A stretch of 55,599 nt of DNA from NCBI GenBank assembly GCA_031276485.1, contig JAISMY010000042.1, positions 1 to 55,599 of the forward strand. The letters are read 5' to 3'. Position numbers and translations under genes: made by a program. Origin of the DNA: Desulfovibrio sp. (GTDB lineage: Bacteria > Desulfobacterota > Desulfovibrionia > Desulfovibrionales > Desulfovibrionaceae). Below are positions 29,168 to 37,662 of this stretch, in pieces (positions within the stretch are counted from its first letter, which is position 1; each line of letters starts with the position of its first letter). Under the pieces are notes generated by a model. The model was not told where the DNA came from, did no database searches, and saw nothing but the letters and a program-made list of their open reading frames with translations.

Positions 29168-29779
29168 ATGCCCGACGCCATGTATGAAACCCCGCTGCAC
29201 ACCATCCTGGGCTATGTGAGAATCTTCCTCGCGGCCCTTTGCATAGCGGTGCTGATCCGTACCTTTATTATCCAGCCTTTCGTCATCCCCTCGGAATCCA
29301 TGCTGAACACCCTGCAGACGGGGGACCGTATCTTCGTGCTCAAGTTCAGCTACGGCATCCACCTGCCCTTCATAGAAAAAGAGCTTATTTCCACGGGAGA
29401 ACCGCGGGTCGGCGACATCATCGTGTTTCCTTTCCCGCAGAAAAAAGAGGACGACTACATAAAGCGCGTGGTCGGCGTGCCCGGAGATACCCTGGAAATG
29501 CGCAACAAGCGCCTTTACCGCAACGGCATACCCGCGGAAGAGCCGTATGTCGTGCTGAAAGATGCGGCCGCCAATCCCCATCGCGACAATTTCCGCCCCC
29601 TCACCGTGCCGCCCGGCAAAGTTTTCGTACTCGGCGACAACAGGGACAACTCCCTGGATTCACGCTACTGGGGCTTTGTGGACAAGGATACCGTCCAGGG
29701 CAGGGCCGTGATCATTTACTGGTCGAGTACCGATTTCATCAACATCGCCTGGTCGCGCATAGGCACGCTGCTGCGCTGA
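29168..29779 (+). CDS. lepB: Signal peptidase I
   Basis: Inner-membrane serine protease removing Sec/Tat signal peptides, 203 residues with one N-terminal helix (about 13-33). The catalytic Ser is in PSESM (Ser44) and the catalytic Lys in DYIKRVVGVPGD (Lys99). The conserved LGDNRDNSLDSRYWGFV box follows. AGGAG stands eight bases before ATG 29168. The 13-base sequence GCAGGAGACGACT that carries this ribosome site also occurs at the lepA stop codon. Confidence 0.96.
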   Translation: MPDAMYETPLHTILGYVRIFLAALCIAVLIRTFIIQPFVIPSESMLNTLQTGDRIFVLKFSYGIHLPFIEKELISTGEPRVGDIIVFPFPQKKEDDYIKRVVGVPGDTLEMRNKRLYRNGIPAEEPYVVLKDAAANPHRDNFRPLTVPPGKVFVLGDNRDNSLDSRYWGFVDKDTVQGRAVIIYWSSTDFINIAWSRIGTLLR

Positions 29780-29815
29780 GACGTTCCGCCGGCGGCCGCT
29801 CCGGACACACCCCTG

Positions 29816-31525
29816 ATGCACGCTCTCTGCCGCGATATGCTGTTCCGGCTTTACGGGGCGCTGTGGCGCGTCGCCGCGCCTCTGCTGGCGCGCCGCAGCC
29901 GCCTGCGCGGGGATTTCGCTCTGCGCATGCACCCGGAACAGGGATCTTTCGCCGCCTTGCGGGATATTCCGGTCGCGCCAGGACGGGCCAGACCCCTGCG
30001 CCTCTGGGTACAGGCGGCATCGGCAGGCGAGGCGCGGCTTACGCGCGCCCTGCTCCCCGCCCTGGAACGCGCCGCGTCCGGGCATCCGCATTTCGCCGCC
30101 CGCCCCCTGCATGTCCTGGTCTGCACCTGCACCCGCCAGGGGCTTGAGATGCTCGACGACATCAAAAATACATACGCGCCCTGCCCCGGACGGCCCGAGG
30201 GACTCCGTCTCCTGAGTTCGCTGATGCCCCCGGACCGCCCGGACATCATGCGCGAAGCCGTGCGGCTGGCCGCGCCCGACGCCGTTATTCTACTGGAAAC
30301 CGAACTCTGGCCCGGCCTGCTCCGGGCCGCCGGGGACGCCGCCCTCCCCGTCCTGTTGCTCAACGGGCGCATGTCGAAAAAAAGCGCATCGGCTTACGGC
30401 CTCATGCGTTCTTTCTGGCACAGCCTTGCCCCGGAGCGCATCGCGGCCGTATCCGCCGAAGATGCCCGCCGCTTCGCCGACCTTTTCGGCAACCCGGAGC
30501 GCGTTGCCGTGCTGCCCAACATCAAGTTCGATCTGGCCTGCCCCGGGGAGGAACCTTCCCTGCCTCCGGAAACGCAGGCCGGGGAACCTGCCCGCGGCGC
30601 GTTATGCGCGATGTTCTCAGACGGCGCCGCATCGCCGCGCAAAGCGCAAGCTGAAGGACATGCCGGCGGCGGTCCCTCCCGGCCCGCGCCGCCGGACAAC
30701 GCCGCGACAAGACCCTATTCCGCGCCTCTTCCGACGGAGAACGTCCCTGCCCTGCTTTTTGCCTCGGTGCGGGAAGAAGAGGAAGGCATACTCCTGCCTC
30801 TGGTCCGTTCCCTGTACGACGAGGAAATACACAGGCGGCGCGCGGCGCTCATCATCGCCCCCAGGCACATGCACCGCGTTGCGGCCTGGGAGGAGGGGCT
30901 GCGCGCTGCCGGCCTGCCCGTGCAGCGCGTTTCCCGCCTTACGGGGCGCGCCGCCGGAGGGCAAACCCCGCCGGGGGAACAGCCGCCGGACGCCCATGAT
31001 GCCCGCGCAGCGTTCCGGCCGGCGGCATCCCGCGCCGACCGGCGGGCGGATGCCGGAGGGGCGGACGTCCGCCCTGTCCTGCTTCTTGATGTTTTCGGGA
31101 AACTGCAGGCCGCGTACAGGGCCGTGGACGCGGCCTTCGTCGGCGGCAGTCTGGCGCCTCTGGGCGGACAGAATTTTCTGGAAGCCGCGGGAGCGGGTGT
31201 TCCGACCCTGGTCGGCCCCCATCTGGACAATTTTCTCTGGGTAGGCGAAGATGTGTTCGACGCCGGTCTGGTCCGGCGCGTCAAGGATGCGGGAGAACTG
31301 CGCGAGGCCTTGCTCGCGCTTCTTGCCGAACAGGCGGCGAAGCTGTGCGGACCCGGCCGGACGGTTTCCGTTGCGGAGGCAAGGGCCGCGGCTGCGGCCG
31401 AAAGGCGCGCGCGCTTCCGCGCCGTGATCGGTCCCAAGCTTGGGGGCGCGTTGCGCTCCGCGCGCTTTGTTCTGGAATATCTGCAGACATACGACGGGGC
31501 GGAGCCCGGAAAGGCCTTCCCATGA
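29816..31525 (+). CDS. waaA: 3-deoxy-D-manno-octulosonic acid (Kdo) transferase
   Basis: Inner-membrane-associated GT30 glycosyltransferase adding Kdo to lipid A precursor. The N-terminal domain has WVQAASAGEARLTRALLPAL and the membrane-facing helix. The C-terminal GT-B half has AAFVGGSLAPLGGQNFLEAA, the donor-binding signature. At 569 residues it is much longer than the usual 420-430. The excess is two hydrophilic Ala/Pro/Gly-rich inserts, about residues 245-305 (before FASVREEEEGILLPLVRSLY) and about 380-425. Its stop codon overlaps the next gene start (ATGA). Confidence 0.92.
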   Translation: MHALCRDMLFRLYGALWRVAAPLLARRSRLRGDFALRMHPEQGSFAALRDIPVAPGRARPLRLWVQAASAGEARLTRALLPALERAASGHPHFAARPLHVLVCTCTRQGLEMLDDIKNTYAPCPGRPEGLRLLSSLMPPDRPDIMREAVRLAAPDAVILLETELWPGLLRAAGDAALPVLLLNGRMSKKSASAYGLMRSFWHSLAPERIAAVSAEDARRFADLFGNPERVAVLPNIKFDLACPGEEPSLPPETQAGEPARGALCAMFSDGAASPRKAQAEGHAGGGPSRPAPPDNAATRPYSAPLPTENVPALLFASVREEEEGILLPLVRSLYDEEIHRRRAALIIAPRHMHRVAAWEEGLRAAGLPVQRVSRLTGRAAGGQTPPGEQPPDAHDARAAFRPAASRADRRADAGGADVRPVLLLDVFGKLQAAYRAVDAAFVGGSLAPLGGQNFLEAAGAGVPTLVGPHLDNFLWVGEDVFDAGLVRRVKDAGELREALLALLAEQAAKLCGPGRTVSVAEARAAAAAERRARFRAVIGPKLGGALRSARFVLEYLQTYDGAEPGKAFP

Positions 31526-32835
31526 TGCATACGGCAGTCCGTTTTCTTGTCCTGATCGGCGCGGTTCTGTCCTGCCCGGCGTCCTGGGCGGCGGAGGTTT
31601 ATACTCTGGAGAAAGCCGTTACCACCGCTCTGGATCGCAACTTTACCATTCAGGCCGCGACCGAGGCCCGCGCGGCCGCCGGCTCCGGAGTATCGTCGGC
31701 GCGCAGTTCCTTCGGCCCGGTGCTCGGCTCCGGCTATGCCTACGATCGCCGCCAACATAACCGGGAAAGCAGCGGGCGCGCTGTGGACAGGGAACTCTAT
31801 ACCTGGCGCGCGTACCTGAACCAGAACCTCTTTGCCGGCTTCGACACGCTGTCGGACTACCGGAAAGCTGCGCTGCGCGAAGATGTCGCCGAGGAGGGGG
31901 TGCGGCGGGCCCGCCTGGAACTCATCCGGTTGGTGCAGATTCATTTTTTCACCTATCTCAAAGCGCGCGAAGACGCGCGCAGCGCCTCCGACGCCCTCGA
32001 CCGCCTGCGTTCCCAGATGACGTCCAGCCGGGCCTTTTACGATGTCGGCGTTTCACCGCGTATTGATGTGCTTCAGGCAGAGGTTGACGTGTCCTCGGCG
32101 GAAAGCGCCCTGCTGATTGCCGAAAACGCCGTGCAAACGCAAAAAGCCAGGCTGAACACCCTGCTTCGTCTACCCATCGACGCCGATGCGGAATACGCGG
32201 GCGCGCCGGTATTCGTCCCCTTTACGAAAACGCTGGATGAATGTCTGCAGACGGCCTACAAAAAACGCCCCGACCTGATTATGGCGGAAAAATCCGTGCG
32301 CATTGCGGAACAGGACGTCGCCAAGGCGCAAAGCGGCTGGTATCCGCGCCTGGACGCCTACGGAGCCTGGGGCAGCAGAGGAAACAGCGGTTCCGTGTCC
32401 GGCAGTCCCAACATCACCAACAGGTTCAACGAATGGACCGTCGGCGTGAGCGCCGAGTGGCGGCTCTTTGAATGGGGCAAAACCCTTTTCGACACCAGAC
32501 AGGCGCGGCATGAAAGTTCAAGGCTCAGATTTGAGGCTGAAAATCTGAAGCAGGAAGTCGGCTTCATGATTAAGGAACGCATCCTGGCCATGAGCGAAGC
32601 CGCCAAGCGCATCAAGGTCGCCCAGGCGGCCCTGGAGCAGGCGCGGGAAGCTTACCGCATGGCCGATGCCCGCTACCGCAGACAGGTCGGGACCATGACC
32701 GACGTGCTGGATGCCCAGGCCAAGCTGTCCCAGGCCGAGGCGTCGCTGACCGGGGCGCGCGCCGACTATTCCATAGCCCTGGCTGCCGTCTACGCGGACA
32801 TCGGCGAGGAAAATCTCTCCCTGCGCCCCCGCTGA
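31522..32835 (+). CDS. TolC-family outer-membrane efflux/secretion channel
   Basis: 437 residues. The signal peptide MMHTAVRFLVLIGAVLSCPA ends near SWA|AEV. The mature part has two OEP repeats with long alpha-helical hairpins, for example RVAQAALEQAREAYRMADAR written here as RIKVAQAALEQAREAY. The second repeat ends with GTMTDVLDAQAKLSQAEASL, the classic TolC motif. It forms the outer-membrane tunnel for type I secretion or RND efflux. No membrane-fusion or pump gene is adjacent, so the partner is unknown. It is translationally coupled to waaA by a 4-base overlap. Confidence 0.9.
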   Translation: MMHTAVRFLVLIGAVLSCPASWAAEVYTLEKAVTTALDRNFTIQAATEARAAAGSGVSSARSSFGPVLGSGYAYDRRQHNRESSGRAVDRELYTWRAYLNQNLFAGFDTLSDYRKAALREDVAEEGVRRARLELIRLVQIHFFTYLKAREDARSASDALDRLRSQMTSSRAFYDVGVSPRIDVLQAEVDVSSAESALLIAENAVQTQKARLNTLLRLPIDADAEYAGAPVFVPFTKTLDECLQTAYKKRPDLIMAEKSVRIAEQDVAKAQSGWYPRLDAYGAWGSRGNSGSVSGSPNITNRFNEWTVGVSAEWRLFEWGKTLFDTRQARHESSRLRFEAENLKQEVGFMIKERILAMSEAAKRIKVAQAALEQAREAYRMADARYRRQVGTMTDVLDAQAKLSQAEASLTGARADYSIALAAVYADIGEENLSLRPR

Positions 32836-32847
32836 AGGGATATTTAC

Positions 32848-32922
32848 AATTTCCTTTATGGTCTGAAAGCTCCCCTTTCAGGGAGATTCCCGCTTGACGC
32901 CCGGCGAAGCCGGGCCTACCTT
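32848..32922 (+). repeat. Family D REP-like element, copy 1
   Basis: 75-bp sequence starting AATTTCCTTTATGGTCTGAA, with two hairpins: CTCCC...GGGAG and GCCCGGC-GAA-GCCGGGC. It is nearly identical to 38933-39007. It lies after the tolC-like gene and may double as a weak terminator. Confidence 0.7.
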
Positions 32923-33009
32923 GAGGGATAAGCCGGGCTGCTTCCCTCTGCCGGCGCGGTATCCGCCGGCGGGCGGAAACCGGATGCGGACGGCAGCGAG
33001 GTATTACGA

Positions 33010-33738
33010 ATGGCGGAGATGCGTTCCTTCTACTTGGCCCCCGAGGCTTGGGAGCCGCCTTGTATCCTGGACGCGCGTGAATCGTTCCACCTGGCGCGGG
33101 TGCTGCGCCTGCGGGCCGGAGCCGAAGTGCGCCTGTTCGACGGCTGCGGCCGTTTCGGCATGTTCCGCGTGGAAAGCGTGCGCAGGGACGCCGTACAGCT
33201 TACCCTGCTCTCGGAAGGGCGCGAAGAGCCGCCCGCAACGCGCTGTACCTTGGCGGCGGCCTTTTCCAAGGCTTTACGCCGGACCTGGTTCATGGAAAAA
33301 AGCGTGGAACTCGGGGCCGCGGCCCTCTGGTTCTGGCAGGGCGACTACAGTCAGGCGGCTCTGCCCGAGGCGCAGAAGCAAAGTTGGCAGGCCGCCCTGC
33401 TCGCGGGCGCCAAACAGTGCGGCTGCGCAACCGTCCCCGCTCTGACCCTGATGAGGGGGGGCGCGGAGGCCGTCGCTTCCCGGCGCGGAGACTTCGACAG
33501 GGCCTTTCTTCTCTATGAAGGAGACACGGGCGGCAGGTTTCTTGATCCGGCGGACCTCGCGCCGCCCGGAAACGTCCTGCTGGTCCTTGGTCCGGAGGGC
33601 GGCTTTTCCCCGCGCGAAGCGAAACTGCTCGCCGCCGCCGGCCTCACGCCGGTCAGCCTGGGCGCGCGCGTCCTGCGCTGGGAAACGGCCGCTGTGCTTA
33701 CTCTGGGACTGGCCTTTCTTGCGGGGCAAAAACGATGA
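33010..33738 (+). CDS. rsmE: 16S rRNA (uracil-1498-N3)-methyltransferase
   Basis: SPOUT methyltransferase modifying 16S rRNA U1498 with SAM, 242 residues. An N-terminal PUA-like domain (FYLAPEAWEPPCILDARESF) is followed by the knotted domain. The knot motifs are NVLLVLGPEGGFSPREAKLL and SLGARVLRWETAAV. GAGG lies eight bases before ATG 33010. Its last 12 codons are part of a 38-bp tandem duplication shared with the start region of rarA. Confidence 0.94.
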   Translation: MAEMRSFYLAPEAWEPPCILDARESFHLARVLRLRAGAEVRLFDGCGRFGMFRVESVRRDAVQLTLLSEGREEPPATRCTLAAAFSKALRRTWFMEKSVELGAAALWFWQGDYSQAALPEAQKQSWQAALLAGAKQCGCATVPALTLMRGGAEAVASRRGDFDRAFLLYEGDTGGRFLDPADLAPPGNVLLVLGPEGGFSPREAKLLAAAGLTPVSLGARVLRWETAAVLTLGLAFLAGQKR

Positions 33739-33775
33739 CTCTGGGACCGGCCTTTCTTGCGGGGCAAAAACGATG
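33699..33775 (+). repeat. 38-bp tandem duplication at the rsmE/rarA junction
   Basis: The unit ACTCTGGGACTGGCCTTTCT through CAAAAACGATG occurs twice back to back, with one base difference (ACTGG/ACCGG). The first copy ends in the rsmE stop (ATGA). The second ends in the rarA start (ATGA again). The duplication separates two genes that were probably overlapping by ATGA before. Confidence 0.8.
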
Positions 33776-35026
33776 ACGGTCGCCGTCCCTTTGGCGGAGC
33801 AGTTGCGGCCGCGGGACACGGACCTGTTTTTCGGGCAGGAGCACTTGCGATCCAAGCTGGAAAACCTGTTGCGCGCCGCGCGGCTGCCCAGCCTGCTCTT
33901 TTTCGGACCGCCGGGGAGCGGCAAATCCACCCTTGCCCTGCTCCTGGCCGGGGCGCGGGGCGGCAAGGTTACGCGCATCAGCGCCCCCGAGGCCGGCATA
34001 CAACAGCTTCGCCGCCTGCTCGCCGGAACCGATATTCTGGTACTCGACGAACTGCACCGCTTCTCCAAAGCCCAGCAGGACTTTTTTCTGCCTCTGCTGG
34101 AAAGCGGCGAAATGATTCTTCTGGCGACTACCACGGAAAATCCCTCGTTCAGCGTGACCGCCCAGCTTCTTTCCCGCCTGCACGTTCTGCGTCTGCATCC
34201 GCTGAAACACGCGGACCTTGCCCGGATAGCCGAACGCGGCGAGGAACGCATGCAGTGCGCGCTTGATGTCGACGTCCGCGACCTGCTCTGCGGCCTGAGC
34301 GGCGGCGATGCCCGCACTCTCCTCAATCTCGTGGAATACGCGGCCGCGCTGCCGGAAGACGCCCGCGCCCTCGGAGACATCAAGAAAGTCCTGCCCGAAC
34401 TTGTCGCCCGCCACGACAAACAGGGGGACAAGCATTATGATCTGGCCTCGGCCCTCATCAAATCCATACGCGGCAGCGATCCCGATGCCGCCGTCTATTA
34501 CCTGGCCTGTCTGCTGGAAGGAGGCGAAGACCCGCGCTTCGTGTGCCGCCGCCTCATCCTCTCCGCCGCCGAGGACGTGGGGCTTGCCGACCCCGCCGCT
34601 CTGCCGCTGGCCGCGGCCTGCCGACATGCCGTGGAACTGATCGGTATGCCTGAAGGCTACCTGCCCATGGCGGAAACGGCAATTTATCTGGCCCTTGCCC
34701 CCAAAAGCAATTCCGCGTATGCCGCCTATGTCAATGCCGCGCGCGAAGTCAAGGCAAACGGCGCATGCCCTGTCCCCCTGCACCTGCGCAACCCCGCCGG
34801 CCGCCTGCAGAAAGCATGGGGATACGGCAAAGACTACCTGTATCCCCACAATTACCCCGACGCCTGGGTGGAACAGGAATATCTGCCTGAAGAACTTGCG
34901 GGCAGGCGCTTTTATTTCCCTAAAAGTCACGGGGAGGAAGGTCGGTTCACCCGCCGCCGCCCGCAGGCCGCCGGGGCGGCGGACAGGCGGGGGAACAGTC
35001 AAGCCGGCGAAAATCCGGCGCAATAA
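33773..35026 (+). CDS. rarA: Replication-associated recombination protein A
   Basis: AAA+ ATPase of the RarA/MgsA/WRNIP1 family acting at stalled forks, 417 residues. Walker A is FFGPPGSGKSTLALLL. Walker B is VLDELHRFSKAQQD, and sensor 1 is LLATTTENPSF. The C-terminal half has the family signature SDPDAAVYYLACLLEGGEDP, RRLILSAAEDVGLADP and YGKDYLYPHNYPDAWVEQEY. I start at ATG 33773, the first ATG after the duplication that leads into VAVPLAEQLRPRDTDLFFGQ. A short Arg/Gly-rich tail ends the protein. Confidence 0.94.
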   Translation: MTVAVPLAEQLRPRDTDLFFGQEHLRSKLENLLRAARLPSLLFFGPPGSGKSTLALLLAGARGGKVTRISAPEAGIQQLRRLLAGTDILVLDELHRFSKAQQDFFLPLLESGEMILLATTTENPSFSVTAQLLSRLHVLRLHPLKHADLARIAERGEERMQCALDVDVRDLLCGLSGGDARTLLNLVEYAAALPEDARALGDIKKVLPELVARHDKQGDKHYDLASALIKSIRGSDPDAAVYYLACLLEGGEDPRFVCRRLILSAAEDVGLADPAALPLAAACRHAVELIGMPEGYLPMAETAIYLALAPKSNSAYAAYVNAAREVKANGACPVPLHLRNPAGRLQKAWGYGKDYLYPHNYPDAWVEQEYLPEELAGRRFYFPKSHGEEGRFTRRRPQAAGAADRRGNSQAGENPAQ

Positions 35027-35059
35027 CCGACTGCCGGCAACGCCCGGCGCGGACTGAAG

Positions 35060-35869
35060 ATGAGCGACGACGGCGGTGCCGCGATTCCCGTACCCTTTCC
35101 GGGTGACGCCTATGTCACCCCGGAAGGTGCGGCGGCCTTTGAACGGTGGTGGCCGTCCTTTTTTTTCACCTGGTATGTGCTGGGCATAATCCGGCACGAT
35201 GCCGGGCTGGCTTCGGCCGGGATGTACCGCGGCCCGGAGTGGGTCGAGGGCAGCCGGCGCACGGTGCGGCTCCTTGAGCGTTGCGGCGTTCGTTTTTATA
35301 TCGACGGCATGGACAACATTGACCGGGCGGGCGGCGCGTGCGTCTTTGTAGGCAACCACATGAGCACGCTGGAAACTTTTGTGCTGCCTTCGCTCATCCA
35401 GCCGCGCAGGCCCGTGACCTTTGTGGTCAAGGCGAGTTTGCTGCGCTATCCCTGGTTCAGCGCGGTGCTGGGCAGCCGCGATCCGGTGGTGGTGCGGCGG
35501 CTGAACCCGCGCGAAGATTTCAACGCAGTCATGGAAGGCGGCTCGGAGCGCCTTGCGGCCGGCCGTTCCGTTATCGTCTTCCCGCAGAGTACGCGCACGC
35601 CGGCCTTCGACCCGGCCGCCTTCAACAGCATGGGCATCAAGCTGGCCAGGCGCGCCGGGGTGCCGGTCATACCTGTGGCCCTGCGCAGCGATGCCTGGAC
35701 CGGCGGCAGATTCATCAAGGATTACGGCGGACTGGACATATCGAAGAGGGTGTGCATCCGCTTCGGGGAACCCATGCGCGTTGCGGGCGCGGGCAGGGCC
35801 GAACACGCGGCTGTATGCGGATTTATCGGCCGGAATCTGGCGGAGTGGGGTATACCTGCAATTCCATGA
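35060..35869 (+). CDS. 1-acyl-sn-glycerol-3-phosphate acyltransferase-like protein (PlsC family)
   Basis: Lysophospholipid acyltransferase family, 269 residues, peripheral or inner-membrane. Motif I is GNHMSTLETFVLP, HX4E rather than the usual HX4D. Motif III is VIVFPQSTRTP where FPEGTRS is typical. Motif II/IV elements (DPVVVRRLNPR, IPVALRSDAW) are present. The family fold is clear, but the substituted acidic residue and glycine suggest a subfamily with changed substrate. It may act on phosphatidate or on another acyl acceptor. It follows rarA on the same strand by 33 bases. Confidence 0.85.
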   Translation: MSDDGGAAIPVPFPGDAYVTPEGAAAFERWWPSFFFTWYVLGIIRHDAGLASAGMYRGPEWVEGSRRTVRLLERCGVRFYIDGMDNIDRAGGACVFVGNHMSTLETFVLPSLIQPRRPVTFVVKASLLRYPWFSAVLGSRDPVVVRRLNPREDFNAVMEGGSERLAAGRSVIVFPQSTRTPAFDPAAFNSMGIKLARRAGVPVIPVALRSDAWTGGRFIKDYGGLDISKRVCIRFGEPMRVAGAGRAEHAAVCGFIGRNLAEWGIPAIP

Positions 35870-35906
35870 TTGATGCCGGGTTGCAGGCAAAAATCCGTAA
35901 TCGGAA

Positions 35907-37511
35907 TCACTCCATAAAATTCAGAGTATAAAGTTCAACGGGCGCGAAATCGTCGTCCAGGGGAGGCGCTCCGGGGTCGGGGTCGGCGAACGGCAGTACG
36001 GCGCGGTGGCGCAAGGCCAGCGCCGCGGCCGGGGCAACGCGCTCCGTTGCCGGGTCGGGGAGTTTTCTTTTGTGCGGCAGAGCCATGAGCATGACGTTCT
36101 GCACCACTCCGCTGTTGTGCGGGTATTGCACGGGGAAAATTTCCACCTGTTCGAAGGACTCGGCGAAGGCGCCGCGCACGGCGCGCAGGAGCCGCCCCTT
36201 GTCGCCGCTGACGGCCGTTATGATGTTCATCATGCAGACGCCGTCGTCGGCGAGCAGACGGCGGATGCCCGCGGCGGCCTGCCGTGTGCCCACATGGAAG
36301 GGTACGGTGTACCAGGAATTAAAAACATCGGCGAAAATGAGGTCGTAGGGACCGGAGCTGTCCGCGGGCAGAGCGGTGGACGTGCGGTTTATGAAGGCGC
36401 GGGCGTCTTCGTGCAGGACGCGCATGCGCGCATCGTCGACGGGAGCGCGGAAGTACTTGCGGGCCGTTGCGGTCATGCCGGGATCAAGCTCCGCGACATC
36501 CAGGCTGATGTCCCCGGACGCCGCCCAGGTGTTGTCCGACAGCAGATATCTGGGCACCGAATATCCGCCTCCGCCGAGCATGAGGATACGCTTCGCGTCG
36601 GGTTTCAGGGCGAACGGCAGGGCGTAGAAGCGGGTATAGGCGAAGACGAGGGCGTCGGGGTCGTCGACGTACATGGCGGACTGGGCGCTGCCGGGGTCGC
36701 TCGCCAGCAGAAGGACCGCGCGTCCGCGTTCCGTACCTTTGCCTACACGCAAGGAGGCGTACGGCGTTTCGATGCTGATGGGCCGGTTGTCCCGGGCAAA
36801 GCCGGTATGTTCGATCCACTGCGCGTGTAAGGCGTTGCCCGCCAGTCCGGCGCCGGCAAGCAGGGCAACGGCGGCTTTGGGCGCAAGCGGACGCAGCGCG
36901 GCCAGGGCGGCGGTCGCCGCCAGGCACAGGGCGACCCCGAGGAGGATGCTCACCGTGCCGAAAAAGGAAAGCAGCACAAAACCGCCGAGAAAGGTGCCGG
37001 CTATGCTGCCCAGGGTCGCCATGGCGTTCATGCGGCCTATTATCCGGCCGATGTTGCGTTCCTGTCCCGAGCGCGCGTTTTCCCGGTAAATGCGCAGGCG
37101 CGTCGCGTACGGCGTGATCATGCCGCAGAGCAGTCCGGGCGGGGTGAACAGACAGAGGGAACTCAGCAGGGCGCCGACGTAGACGGAAGCGCCGCTGCGC
37201 GCGAAGAATCCCGGCAGGACCAGGCCGAGCGCCGCGGTGAGCAGCGCCCCGAAAGCGGCGCAGACAAGCAGGCCGGAAAGCGCGGCATCGCCTTTTTTGC
37301 GCGCGGCGTTTTCGCCGGCCGAGGCGCGCAGCAGGGTATCGGCCAACCTGCCGCCCAGGGCGCTGCCCAGGCTCAGTCCGGCCATAATCACCCCTATGAT
37401 GCAGGTCCAGACGACTACGGAACTGCCGAAGTGCGGGGCCAGCAGGCGGGCGCCGGTCATTTCCAGCACCATCACTGCCGTTCCGTTCAAAAAAACGACG
37501 GCGGCAAGCAT
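35907..37511 (-). CDS. Spermidine synthase-like protein fused to a membrane transporter-like domain
   Basis: 534 residues. The N-terminal half has eight or so membrane helices (first: VVFLNGTAVMVLEMTGARLL; also CIIGVIMAGLSLGSALGGRL). The C-terminal half (about 290-500) is a Rossmann aminopropyltransferase/methyltransferase fold: RILMLGGGGYSVPRYLL, VAELDPGMTATARKYF, RVLHEDARAFINR and YDLIFADVFNSWYTVPFH. Such fused SpeE homologues are widespread but mostly uncharacterised; polyamine synthesis is not assured. AAAGGAG precedes ATG 37511 by five bases. It is convergent with the acyltransferase gene, 37 bases apart. Confidence 0.85.
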   Translation of the reverse strand: MLAAVVFLNGTAVMVLEMTGARLLAPHFGSSVVVWTCIIGVIMAGLSLGSALGGRLADTLLRASAGENAARKKGDAALSGLLVCAAFGALLTAALGLVLPGFFARSGASVYVGALLSSLCLFTPPGLLCGMITPYATRLRIYRENARSGQERNIGRIIGRMNAMATLGSIAGTFLGGFVLLSFFGTVSILLGVALCLAATAALAALRPLAPKAAVALLAGAGLAGNALHAQWIEHTGFARDNRPISIETPYASLRVGKGTERGRAVLLLASDPGSAQSAMYVDDPDALVFAYTRFYALPFALKPDAKRILMLGGGGYSVPRYLLSDNTWAASGDISLDVAELDPGMTATARKYFRAPVDDARMRVLHEDARAFINRTSTALPADSSGPYDLIFADVFNSWYTVPFHVGTRQAAAGIRRLLADDGVCMMNIITAVSGDKGRLLRAVRGAFAESFEQVEIFPVQYPHNSGVVQNVMLMALPHKRKLPDPATERVAPAAALALRHRAVLPFADPDPGAPPLDDDFAPVELYTLNFME

Positions 37512-37662
37512 AATGCTCCTTTCGCGCGCCGCGCATTACATGCCCAAACACGGGGCCGTGTCAAGGGCGCGCAGGCGGATGCAGCAACGCGCAGAGAAGT
37601 ATGGTATAAATCTATCTAAAAGTAAATACTCGCGTGAAAAAATACGTCCGCGGCAGGGCCTC

